IMG/VR virus record: IMGVR_UViG_3300001679_000073
Coordinates: 1-22,932 of that record
DNA from: a virus
Strand: one strand, 5' to 3'
DNA length: 22,932 nt
Position 1 is the first letter of the stretch. Each line of letters opens with the position of its first letter. The position numbers and the translations under genes are program-made. Below are positions 15,079-22,642 of this stretch, piece by piece. The notes under the pieces were generated by a model. It was given only the letters and a program-made list of their open reading frames with translations, was not told where the DNA came from and did no database searches.

Positions 15079-18000
15079 CTATTTGATTGAGGTTGGAGGG
15101 TTATTGTTGTACTTGAGTATATGGTCAACATAATCTGCTTCGCTACCTGTCCAATTATCTTGTTTACGCCAACGATTTATCTGCTTTTGTGACGGAGTAT
15201 TACTATTAAATTTTTGGTATCTGTTCTTATAAGCAGACTTCATGCCTTTCTTTATAATTGCATCAGTGAAATGCTCTAATGAGTCTTTTCCGCCTTCGTG
15301 CTTAGTGATAGCCTTAATCATCTTGTACATATTCTCATCAGACAATTTGGTTGTAGCAGATATACCGACATCTCTAGCCACGTCCTTGATGTATGACTTA
15401 GTGTCGTTCTCTTTGCCGTTTGGAGCGTACTTATTAAGAATCTTAGTGATTGTATCAAGTCCACGCTTACGTTTGTTTGTTAGGTCTCTAGTCAATGCTC
15501 TGATGCCGTTCTCAGGCTTATCAAATACAACAAAGCTACCTTCGGCTACAGTTCCACCTGACTCTGTACCTGTCATGCCGTTCCACTTAATGCCAAAGTC
15601 TTTAATGTTGCCCGGATTGTTACTACGAACATTACGTACTACTTTAGGTTTTTTAACGCCATCAAGAACGCCATTCATAGGAATTTCATCTTCAGCTTGT
15701 GATTCTGCACCACCTGCTAATAGACCACCTGTAGGTATAGCAACCGCTGCCTTATTAGGCTTGGCTACTGATGTAGCTCCATACATTGATTGACCCTTAT
15801 TAACATTGGCTTTTAATCCAGGAGTTATGTCTATGTAGTTAATTTCTGTCGGGTTTGGAACTTTATCACCGCCATATTTCGTTGAAAAATCAGTAAATTC
15901 AATCTTTGTCTTGCCTGTATTAGACTGATTCTGTTTAGCAAACTTCTTAGCAAAGCCCGGTAGTTTCTTATCGTACATATTTTCGTACAACTCTCTGTAT
16001 CTTTCTGAGTATAAGCCTACTTGCTGTTGTGAGTTAGTCCAAGCAACTCTATCGTAGTCACCTTCTGAAGCAATCTTCATAGCACGCTTAAATGCCATCT
16101 CCTGCCACTTGTCATTTTTCAGAGGAGCGTCAGGAACAGTTCCCATAAGGGCAAGTTTTTCTTTTTCTATCTCATCAATCCTTTTTAATATTCTTGGGGT
16201 TACATCATTGAAACCTGGGTTATTTTCCTTAGCAACTGCGTATTCACGCTTCAAGTTATCAGCCTCTGTTCCCAACTTCATAATCTTGCGTTCATTCTCT
16301 TTGGTTGAATAACCACCCTTTCGTCCTGACTGATGCCAATCAGATTGTAGCTCTTCAATGAACAATACTTTGTTGCCATCTATGTCAGTTCTATCGGATA
16401 CACGCAAATGTCCTACTACGTTGTCTTCATCAAAATGTCCGCCTCTATAATCTTCACCACTTAAAGACTTAGATGTTATAGGAATCTCTCTGTAAGTATT
16501 TACATCAAGACCTTTTTGTGTAAAGTCAGAGTATTTAGTCTGTGAATCAGTGCCGTATCCTATGTCATTATCATAAGCATATTCTCTAATTTGTACGTTA
16601 GCCTCATTGATACTATAAACAGGTTGACCGCCATTAAGATAGTCTCCATCAGGGTCTCGGATTGTTATCCCTATGTCTTCATTACCTGTTGCAGTAAAGT
16701 TGTGTCCATCAGTACCTGTGTTCCACTCATAAAAAGGATTCTCTGCATAATCTGCCTCAGCAATGTCATACGTAATGTCATCTATATCAAAATCTAAGTC
16801 ATCTATATCACCGTCATCTATCTTTTTACCAATCTGACCTGCCCAATCGTCTACGTAACCATCAGTAGTTCCTCTTTTGTTCTGAAGTTCAATCAAATCT
16901 TGTTCGAAGCTTTTTTCTAGTTTTTTTAGAGATTGTTCTTTTGAATAATATGAGGAGTCTTCGACCGATAGGTTGTTATCATTAATATATTTATTAACAT
17001 TTTCAACCATATTTGCTGAATCCTCATGAAGTACACGGTCTAGTTCACGTTGCTTAATCTTTGCATCGTCAATATACATATCAATCGTTTTAGGGTACTT
17101 CTCTGGGTCAGATTTATGTAGATGTTCAAACAACCTATTCATCTCAAATTCGTCACTAGAGTTCAATTCATACTTTATGTCTTCAGCACGATTATAGATA
17201 TAATCAGTATCATCAAGAACAGTCACATTTCCACCGTCTGCTCCTTCATACCAAGCAGGGTCATCTAATTGAGTTTCATTTAGTTGGTCTCCTCCTGCAT
17301 CTGAACTTCCCAGATGTTGTGTCTCGTCTAGCTGAGTCTTGTTTTTACTGATGTGATTAAGAAGACCCGTCTTAGTTACACGCTCATCCTTTGTTTTAGC
17401 ATTCGATAAGTAGTCAAGAATGCCTGTCTCTTTCATCTCATCTACAGTTACACCGTTCTTTTGCATGAACTGTCTAATGTGGTCAGGATGATTAGTCTCT
17501 TGCTTTAATTTGTTTACTACGTTCTCTGACTCTGAATAGAAACCTAGTTCATCAATCTGTGTTCTTGCATCAACACCGGGCTTAACCATACTCTTTCTAA
17601 GCGTCTGTTCGGTCTCAACACCGGGTATCTTACCTGCCATAGTCTCTGCTTTATTTGCAATATCGCCTAACTCTTCTAGTATCTTAGCCTTTAGATTTGG
17701 GTTGTTCTTGATGGCTTGATAACCTACGATAGCAGCATCAAATGGCGCACCTAATAATCCTTCCTCTAAGAAGTTTTTACCGTATGTTTTTAATTTCTCT
17801 AATGAACTAGACTCATCATTAGTGTCTGCCATCAAGTATTCAGTGAATGCGTTACGGTATTCTGTATCCTGAATCATTGTTGATAAGTTGCCCTCTGTAG
17901 GGTCTGTAGTAGCTGTACCACCAAATATAGCACCTACATACTTCACAAGGTTAGGAGCTTGACCTAATAGCTTTACTCCTGCTGTTGCTCCGCCTAAGTA

Positions 18001-19575
18001 TGAACCTGCAACCTCTACACCTTCACCAAGCATAGGGTAGTTATAGTTAGGTTTGCTAGGGGTTAGTATCTCTCCGTCATTCTCATCAAAATACTCTTCC
18101 CCTAAAGCTACATTACCTACAGTCTTTCCAAGTTTTACTGCATTTCCAACACCCCGTGAATAAGCACCGGGTATAGCACTTAAAACATCTTCAGTGCCTC
18201 TATTCAATACATTGTTAGCTAGAACCTCATCGCCACGCTTCATAGTTTCCCAAGCATCTGATGCTGAATCTTTTATATTGCCGTAAATGTCTGTAGCAAG
18301 TGGACCTAGAACATCTCCAACTGTATCGATAGCATCTGAACCAAACTGTTTAGCCGTATCTATACCTTGATTGATATTGAAGTTTGTTTCGGCATTCTCA
18401 TTCCAAAACTTAGTAGCATTAGGGTTAGGTGTAAATGTAGGCTTAACTTCAGGCTCAGGAATAACATTAGGTGTAGTTCCGTTTAATGCGTTCATTTCTG
18501 TCATTGGGTCGTAACCAAGTCTGCTGATATTAGCTTCTTTAGCTGAACTATCCCATTGGAATCTGTTTGCTTTGTCTAGTGCTTGGTCAACGCCTTGCTC
18601 ATAAGCATTAGCATCGGGAATGATATTGCCAAATGAGTCTCTGTCTGAAAGGTTCATAGTTGAGCGATGCTCTTCTAATATGTCACTCATACCGAAAGAA
18701 CCCATAGCTTTCTCAAACTGTAAGTCAGTTAGTGCCTTGCCTTCTTTCTTAAACATTGCCATCATTTCCATTGCTTTAGATGGGTCTACGTTTGGTGTTA
18801 GGTCTTTGAATGTTCCTGTATCTCTCTGTGCTATTCTCTCACCGCCTTGGTAACTACTCATAAGGTTACGAGCATCATCAAAGTTAGTTTGTTCAGGTAG
18901 CCATGGTGCGATACTGCCTCTATTATCTTGCGCTACTGACTCTACTGCGTCACGAGGTCGTAACGAAGTCGTAGGTGCTTGCTGTCTACTCCAAGTCTGA
19001 TTGTCGCCTAATGAGCCGTAAGCTCCTTCAGGTATTTGTTGACCTTGACCTTGTGAATAAGACTGACCTATTGGACCTAAGTATTCTGTTGGTTCAGGTG
19101 TTGGTATGTTGAATGATGATGCCTTTCTATGACCTTCAATAAGAGGTGTTCTTGGGTCTGCTTGGTAAACATTGCCTTGACCATCATATCTAGTCTCTCT
19201 ACTTGATGGAGCATGAATAGCATTGAATCTGTCGTGTTCTTCTTGTGGAACTCTATTAACGCCCGGTTGATTCATTAAGTCAGGAGTAGGTTGTGCCTTT
19301 GGAGCTACATTCTGTGGCGTAAACTGCTCACCACTGTAGTAATTGTCTCCATAGTTAAGCAATGAAGGTTCTTCAGGTACGTCAAATCTCTGGGTAGATA
19401 CTTCTTGTCTAGCTGTTGTGTGTCCTTGAGCTAAAGGAGCTTCAACTCGTGACTGATAAGCATTGCCTTCAGTATCGAATCTTATCTCCCAATTATCTTG
19501 AGTTGGGTCATAGACTGTGCCACCACCTGTAGAAGATACACCTGATTGACCTAATAAACCGTCTAATAAACCCAT
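15079..19575 (-). CDS. Giant virion protein: polyvalent-type domain plus C-terminal peptidoglycan-hydrolase-like domain
   Basis: This 1498-aa protein has several parts. Residues 28-76 and 125-167 are a duplicated motif (FDTEGNAYQ and YDGQGNVYQ, each followed by a PL-GH step). Residues 260-460 are helical and disordered. Residues 517-552 are Gly/Ala-rich and hydrophobic. Residues 678-755 and 1010-1267 match the conserved blocks of a domain of phage and conjugative-element polyvalent proteins: VTKTGLLNHI; TYREIPIT; GHFDEDNVVGHLRVSDRTD; LFIEELQSDWHQSG; VPDAPLKNDKWQEMAFKRAM; YDRVAWTNSQQQ. They are separated by a highly acidic stretch (770-950). Residues 1313-1450 (RSNNPGNIKD, FVVFDKPENGIRALTRDL, NDTKSYIKDVARDVGI, KHEGG) resemble a cell-wall hydrolase domain of virion proteins. 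The ATG at 19575 has AAGGAAGAG. It is probably packaged and injected, opening the cell wall. No frameshift or stop is seen. Confidence 0.83.
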   Translation of the reverse strand: MGLLDGLLGQSGVSSTGGGTVYDPTQDNWEIRFDTEGNAYQSRVEAPLAQGHTTARQEVSTQRFDVPEEPSLLNYGDNYYSGEQFTPQNVAPKAQPTPDLMNQPGVNRVPQEEHDRFNAIHAPSSRETRYDGQGNVYQADPRTPLIEGHRKASSFNIPTPEPTEYLGPIGQSYSQGQGQQIPEGAYGSLGDNQTWSRQQAPTTSLRPRDAVESVAQDNRGSIAPWLPEQTNFDDARNLMSSYQGGERIAQRDTGTFKDLTPNVDPSKAMEMMAMFKKEGKALTDLQFEKAMGSFGMSDILEEHRSTMNLSDRDSFGNIIPDANAYEQGVDQALDKANRFQWDSSAKEANISRLGYDPMTEMNALNGTTPNVIPEPEVKPTFTPNPNATKFWNENAETNFNINQGIDTAKQFGSDAIDTVGDVLGPLATDIYGNIKDSASDAWETMKRGDEVLANNVLNRGTEDVLSAIPGAYSRGVGNAVKLGKTVGNVALGEEYFDENDGEILTPSKPNYNYPMLGEGVEVAGSYLGGATAGVKLLGQAPNLVKYVGAIFGGTATTDPTEGNLSTMIQDTEYRNAFTEYLMADTNDESSSLEKLKTYGKNFLEEGLLGAPFDAAIVGYQAIKNNPNLKAKILEELGDIANKAETMAGKIPGVETEQTLRKSMVKPGVDARTQIDELGFYSESENVVNKLKQETNHPDHIRQFMQKNGVTVDEMKETGILDYLSNAKTKDERVTKTGLLNHISKNKTQLDETQHLGSSDAGGDQLNETQLDDPAWYEGADGGNVTVLDDTDYIYNRAEDIKYELNSSDEFEMNRLFEHLHKSDPEKYPKTIDMYIDDAKIKQRELDRVLHEDSANMVENVNKYINDNNLSVEDSSYYSKEQSLKKLEKSFEQDLIELQNKRGTTDGYVDDWAGQIGKKIDDGDIDDLDFDIDDITYDIAEADYAENPFYEWNTGTDGHNFTATGNEDIGITIRDPDGDYLNGGQPVYSINEANVQIREYAYDNDIGYGTDSQTKYSDFTQKGLDVNTYREIPITSKSLSGEDYRGGHFDEDNVVGHLRVSDRTDIDGNKVLFIEELQSDWHQSGRKGGYSTKENERKIMKLGTEADNLKREYAVAKENNPGFNDVTPRILKRIDEIEKEKLALMGTVPDAPLKNDKWQEMAFKRAMKIASEGDYDRVAWTNSQQQVGLYSERYRELYENMYDKKLPGFAKKFAKQNQSNTGKTKIEFTDFSTKYGGDKVPNPTEINYIDITPGLKANVNKGQSMYGATSVAKPNKAAVAIPTGGLLAGGAESQAEDEIPMNGVLDGVKKPKVVRNVRSNNPGNIKDFGIKWNGMTGTESGGTVAEGSFVVFDKPENGIRALTRDLTNKRKRGLDTITKILNKYAPNGKENDTKSYIKDVARDVGISATTKLSDENMYKMIKAITKHEGGKDSLEHFTDAIIKKGMKSAYKNRYQKFNSNTPSQKQINRWRKQDNWTGSEADYVDHILKYNNNPPTSIK
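19075..19494 (-). repeat. Duplicated N-terminal motif of the giant virion protein
   Basis: Residues 28-76 and 125-167 align with the same order of features: an aromatic or basic strand, D-x-x-GN-x-YQ, an Arg/Pro step, PL-x-x-GH, then a short Pro/Glu-rich linker ending in YG or LG. The spacing between copies is 97 residues. The DNA has diverged, so the duplication is old or under selection only at protein level. It may bind two copies of a partner, such as the portal or a chaperone. Confidence 0.7.
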
Positions 19576-19576
19576 A

Positions 19577-19930
19577 CTACTCTTCCTTAAATTGTTGGTA
19601 ATTTAACATGTCTTCTTCTGTCATGGGAGAGCCGTCAGGATTTAAACCTAACATGTACATCTCTTCTTCGTGAGAAACGATGCTATCTGATGGGGATAAT
19701 AAAGATAATAATCCTAAGCGCGGAAGTGCGTAGCGGACAAGTGGAGTAGGACCTGTTTTGAGCATTTTAGGTGTGAAAGCCTTTGCCGGTCTCCATCCTG
19801 TAATACCCTTGCCTATCTGACTCTTTGATTCTTTTGTAATTTGCGAGGCATCGTCTTTAATTAAATCCCATAAGGACATAGACCTCTCAGTAGGGGTGTA
19901 ACCTTTGTTCCACCAATCCGATAATCCCAT
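19577..19930 (-). CDS. Hypothetical protein, 117 aa, between terL and giant virion gene
   Basis: No family is recognised. The N-terminus MGLSDWWNKGYTPTERSMSL resembles in style the MGL-starting N-termini of the giant protein and the 656-aa protein. Residues 60-80 contain TPLVRYALPRLGLLSLLSPS, a short hydrophobic segment that could touch membrane but is too short for a sure transmembrane helix. The C-terminus is acidic. ATG at 19930, weak ribosome site, 45 bases after the terL stop. The next gene's ribosome site lies inside its last codons. A minor virion protein or helper for the giant protein is the likely role, by position only. Confidence 0.7.
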   Translation of the reverse strand: MGLSDWWNKGYTPTERSMSLWDLIKDDASQITKESKSQIGKGITGWRPAKAFTPKMLKTGPTPLVRYALPRLGLLSLLSPSDSIVSHEEEMYMLGLNPDGSPMTEEDMLNYQQFKEE

Positions 19931-19975
19931 ATAAATCCATAAATAGTGACAAATATATGGCGTTATCTTACCATA

Positions 19976-21268
19976 TCAAACAATTCCTTTTACGTTTCTT
20001 TTCAAGGGCTTACCCCATGTCTCGGTCATAGGTCTATAGCCGATTGCTAAATACCTGAATGCATCAGCGCCATGTGAACTCCAATCATGTCTAGGTCTTG
20101 AGCGCCAAGTCTTACCATTCTCATCATAATCACGGGAATAGTTAATCAGACAGTCAATACCCTTCTCGCACTTCTTAGAATCAAACCAACATCTATCCAA
20201 CATTGAACGAACTGCCTGAATACCATCATCAACCATAAGCATAGGAGCTATCTCTACGTTCCTAATACCTAGGCTATCTAATACCTCAAGCCGTGACTTA
20301 CCTGAGCCTAGTTCTCTAACTCTAACGTCATGTGGCAAGATGTGTTGGTCGTATATGTAACCTTTCTCTTGTAGCACTCTAGCATAGTGGTCTAATCCTA
20401 CGCCTGATGCTTCGTAATAATCAATGATGTGTATCTCTGTGCCGATATATTGTGCAAACCAAATAGCTGTTGAATCACCTACGCCTAAATCCCAACTTGT
20501 TATTACAGGCTTATCTCGGCTATATCTAACCTTACCTATTCTGTCTTCTTCTCTAGCTCTACGCATCTCAGTCGTATAGTAAGAGCCTTCACTGAATACT
20601 AAGAATCCGCCTTCCCAAATATGGTCATACATATCAGGACGCTTGGCTTTATCTTCTAACCTCTGTTCTTCCAACACTTCAGGAAACCATGGATTGTCAT
20701 TGTAATTGATTTCGCATATCTTAGAATTATCGGGCGTATTAATTCTAAAGCGTTCATGTGTTGCGCTGTACTTGGATTCAGGATTATAGGAAATCCACAC
20801 TTCGCTGCCTTCCTCTCTCACGGTAGGCAGGAGCTTCATAAATGCCATTTCGGACACTCCTTCGGCTTCATCCACCCACGCTAATAAGATACGAGCCTTT
20901 GACTTGATAGCATCTAGTGAGCGTCTTAGACCAACAAACGTATATGAGATACGACCATCTTTAGACCTGATGTATTTCTCACCAACGTCATAGTAAGCCT
21001 CTAGCCAAGGCAATGAACGTATAGCAGTCTTGATTTCCTCTAGTGATGAGTCCTCTAATGAGTTCATAAACTCACGACCACATAGTATCTGTCCACTCTT
21101 ACCGCTTCTGCCCCACTCATAACCACGTACAGCAGTCATTAGTGCAAAGGTTCTTGTCTTGCCTGAACCACGTCCACCATAAGCAATGCGATACCTAGCA
21201 TCACCTGTGAATATAGGCTTTAGCTTAGGAGGTACGTTAATCTGTGCTTTCTTCTTCTTCGTAGTCAT
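19976..21268 (-). CDS. terL: Terminase large subunit
   Basis: This 430-aa protein is the DNA-packaging motor and headful nuclease. The N-terminal ATPase has Walker A GGRGSGKT (residues 31-38), Walker B ILLAWVDEAE (127-136) and a following SYNPES coupling motif (160-165). The C-terminal RNase H-like nuclease has SWDLGVGDSTAIW with Asp260, HDVRVRELGSGKSR with Asp314, and SSHGADAFRYLA with Asp402, the three expected metal-binding acids. It belongs to the Terminase_3/6 type, somewhat shorter than P22 gp2 (499 aa). I choose ATG at 21268 (MTTKKKK), with GGTGAAG upstream; a TTG at 21292 would add eight residues but has no better site. The gene overlaps the terS end by 32 bases, so translation is coupled. 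Confidence 0.95.
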   Translation of the reverse strand: MTTKKKKAQINVPPKLKPIFTGDARYRIAYGGRGSGKTRTFALMTAVRGYEWGRSGKSGQILCGREFMNSLEDSSLEEIKTAIRSLPWLEAYYDVGEKYIRSKDGRISYTFVGLRRSLDAIKSKARILLAWVDEAEGVSEMAFMKLLPTVREEGSEVWISYNPESKYSATHERFRINTPDNSKICEINYNDNPWFPEVLEEQRLEDKAKRPDMYDHIWEGGFLVFSEGSYYTTEMRRAREEDRIGKVRYSRDKPVITSWDLGVGDSTAIWFAQYIGTEIHIIDYYEASGVGLDHYARVLQEKGYIYDQHILPHDVRVRELGSGKSRLEVLDSLGIRNVEIAPMLMVDDGIQAVRSMLDRCWFDSKKCEKGIDCLINYSRDYDENGKTWRSRPRHDWSSHGADAFRYLAIGYRPMTETWGKPLKRNVKGIV

Positions 21269-21671
21269 CTTCACCGTAGGCAACAATCTCAATTACTGTT
21301 GGTTGCATTGAGCCATCGCTTGATTTAAGGTCTGTTTCAGTCTTAGCAATCATGCCATGATTAACTCCCAATATAAGGGTTGCAGTCTTCTCTTTTAATA
21401 GACCGCTTAAAGCGCCATTGATAAGAGTTCTGCCCTGTTTTGTTATTAAACCCCTAACCGTGTCGGAAAATTCAGGGTAATGTTTCTCCCATTCGTAGAT
21501 AGTATCCCTGTCAACACCTAGCACACCCGCCAAGCCTTCAACCATAGGTATGACATCTTCATACTTAGTATCGTAGTTCTTTATATAGTCCTTTGCTAAC
21601 TCACAAGTCTTATCGTTGTATTTAGTTGGTCTCCCTAATGGTAGGAAGTTATCTGTCTTCTTGGCTGTCAT
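21237..21671 (-). CDS. terS: Terminase small subunit, P22 gp3-like
   Basis: This 144-aa protein recognises the packaging site and directs the large subunit. The opening GRPTKYNDKTCELAKDYI, then IPMVEGLAGVLGVDRDTIYEW (helix-turn-helix) and FSDTVRGLITKQGRTLINGA, match the P22 gp3-type DNA-packaging family; P22 gp3 has 162 aa. The C-terminus is acidic (YGEDDYEEEEST), as often seen where it meets the large subunit. The ATG at 21671 shares one base with the stop of the 59-aa zinc-ribbon gene (TAATG) and has only a weak ribosome site, so it probably depends on translation of that gene. A packaging site is likely to lie in or near this gene, as in P22, but I cannot locate it by eye. Confidence 0.9.
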   Translation of the reverse strand: MTAKKTDNFLPLGRPTKYNDKTCELAKDYIKNYDTKYEDVIPMVEGLAGVLGVDRDTIYEWEKHYPEFSDTVRGLITKQGRTLINGALSGLLKEKTATLILGVNHGMIAKTETDLKSSDGSMQPTVIEIVAYGEDDYEEEESTD

Positions 21672-21850
21672 TAGTGTCTTGCCTCTGATTCTTCTTCTTT
21701 ATATCGTAACACATAGTAATCCTCAATGATATTAGCTACTCCCTCTATACATTCATCACACAGTGTTATATTATCTAGTTTATATGTACCCATATCTATC
21801 CTCATATCATGCACGCTTAAATCAACCGCACACATACTACATTTACTCAT
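21671..21850 (-). CDS. Small CxxC...CxxC zinc-ribbon-like protein, 59 aa
   Basis: The 59-aa product starts MSKCSMCAVDLSVHDMRID and has Cys4-x2-Cys7 and Cys31-x2-Cys34 (CSMC and CDEC), a four-cysteine zinc-ribbon pattern. The C-terminal half is a charged helix. The ATG at 21850 has GAGGAAG upstream and overlaps the preceding TGA as ATGA; its TAA overlaps the terS start as TAATG. It fills an otherwise non-coding gap exactly and keeps the overlap style of the operon, which supports it as real despite its size. Small zinc proteins of phages can be transcription factors or assembly helpers; none can be assigned here. Confidence 0.8.
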   Translation of the reverse strand: MSKCSMCAVDLSVHDMRIDMGTYKLDNITLCDECIEGVANIIEDYYVLRYKEEESEARH

Positions 21851-21945
21851 TTCTTCTTCCTCGATTTCTTAATCTTATCTAACATCTTTCTGTGTCGCTC
21901 AACTCTAGCCCAATAATCTTCAGGTAGTTCTTTGAGTTGACTCAT
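21847..21945 (-). CDS. Micro-gene encoding a 32-aa basic peptide
   Basis: The predicted peptide begins MSQLKELPEDYWARVERH and ends in a Lys/Arg-rich tail, forming one amphipathic basic helix. Its ATG at 21945 overlaps the ninB stop as ATGA, and its TGA overlaps the ATG of the zinc-ribbon gene as ATGA. There is no clear independent ribosome site. Perfect fitting at both ends is the main support. It might be only a coupling leader that carries ribosomes from ninB to the zinc-ribbon gene, or a genuine small nucleic-acid-binding peptide. Confidence 0.6.
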   Translation of the reverse strand: MSQLKELPEDYWARVERHRKMLDKIKKSRKKK

Positions 21946-22355
21946 CTTTTAAAGCCCATTGATTCATAGTACAAATCTTCAGGATGTGGCAATACTATTC
22001 CCCACTCTGCAACAAACATATCTATCTGCTCTAGGTAGACCTTCATTTCGCCCACCTTTAGTTTGGTTGTGCTGCGTAGCTCTCTAATCTGCTCACCCTT
22101 TTTAGTCGTTAGTTCATTGTAACCTAGAAACTTATCTCTAAATAACATGTGTGTCTCGTCCTTGGTGTAACCTAATTCTCCACCAATAGTGTCAATGAAT
22201 ATCCAATATAGGGCGTTCTGTTTCTGACTTCTGCTCAATTTATCCTCTCTAATCTCTACTATTGCAGTTTCACAATCATTTGAGCTAAAGAAGTCTCTAC
22301 ACATCATCTGTAATATGTGAGCCTTACCCTTATCCCTTTGTATCAACCTTTTCAT
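21942..22355 (-). CDS. ninB: NinB-like recombination protein
   Basis: This 137-aa protein carries the SRSQKQNALYW segment (residues 41-51) and a following helical part with LGYTKDETHMLFRDKFLGY, and ends with LPHPEDLYYESMGF; these are features of the NinB family. Lambda NinB is a recombination mediator that helps RecA- or Red-type exchange on single-stranded DNA. I place the start at ATG 22355, which overlaps the preceding TGA as ATGA; a GTG at 22418 would add 21 residues of low family likeness. The gene comes directly after two nuclease-like genes and before the terminase genes, a common late position for recombination functions. Confidence 0.82.
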   Translation of the reverse strand: MKRLIQRDKGKAHILQMMCRDFFSSNDCETAIVEIREDKLSRSQKQNALYWIFIDTIGGELGYTKDETHMLFRDKFLGYNELTTKKGEQIRELRSTTKLKVGEMKVYLEQIDMFVAEWGIVLPHPEDLYYESMGFKR

Positions 22356-22642
22356 ATCGTTATTAAACCTTTTTGAACTAAAATCTCTTGTGTTCGTTTC
22401 ATGCCCATTAGGTGACACAGTAATAAGAACTCTTCCTTATACTCACTTGGTTTTCTACCATCAAGTATATCGTGACAGCTATGGCAACAATAAGCACCAT
22501 GTATATCTAAAGCCTTCTTGCCCATAGAGCCATTAGGTAGATGAGCAAAGATAACTGTTTCATTATTAGGTCCACCATTACATCCGTAAAGGCGAATAGT
22601 GCATGCTTGAGACCGAGCGCTCTTAGTTATTTTTGAGGACAT
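22352..22642 (-). CDS. DUF1364 / YbcO-like putative nuclease
   Basis: This 96-aa protein contains ARSQACTIRLYGCNGGPNNE, FAHLPNGSMGKKALDIHGAY, CCHSCHDILDGR and, near the end, HLMGMKRTQEILVQKGLI, in the order of the DUF1364 family, to which E. coli prophage YbcO belongs. That family is described as a putative HNH-like DNase. Cys14, Cys21, His34, Cys53, Cys56 and His57 are candidates for metal binding and catalysis. The ATG at 22642 lies inside the end of the nuclease gene upstream (20-base overlap). Its companion ninB suggests joint work in recombination or replication intermediates. Confidence 0.85.
   Translation of the reverse strand: MSSKITKSARSQACTIRLYGCNGGPNNETVIFAHLPNGSMGKKALDIHGAYCCHSCHDILDGRKPSEYKEEFLLLCHLMGMKRTQEILVQKGLITI

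Noticed and set aside
15242-15793. Plus-strand open frame of 183 codons
   Set aside because: Antisense to the hydrolase-like end of the giant gene, where clear domain motifs are on the minus strand.
19955-19976. Inverted repeat ATATGG ... CCATAT after terL
   Set aside because: Only six AT-rich pairs with a ten-base loop and no T-run following, too weak to call a terminator or operator.
21269-21292. TTG start extending TerL by eight residues
   Set aside because: The ATG at 21268 has GGTGAAG upstream and gives the normal short basic N-terminus.
22356-22418. GTG start extending NinB by 21 residues
   Set aside because: The added residues are not family-like, and the ATG at 22355 makes an exact ATGA overlap with the preceding gene.
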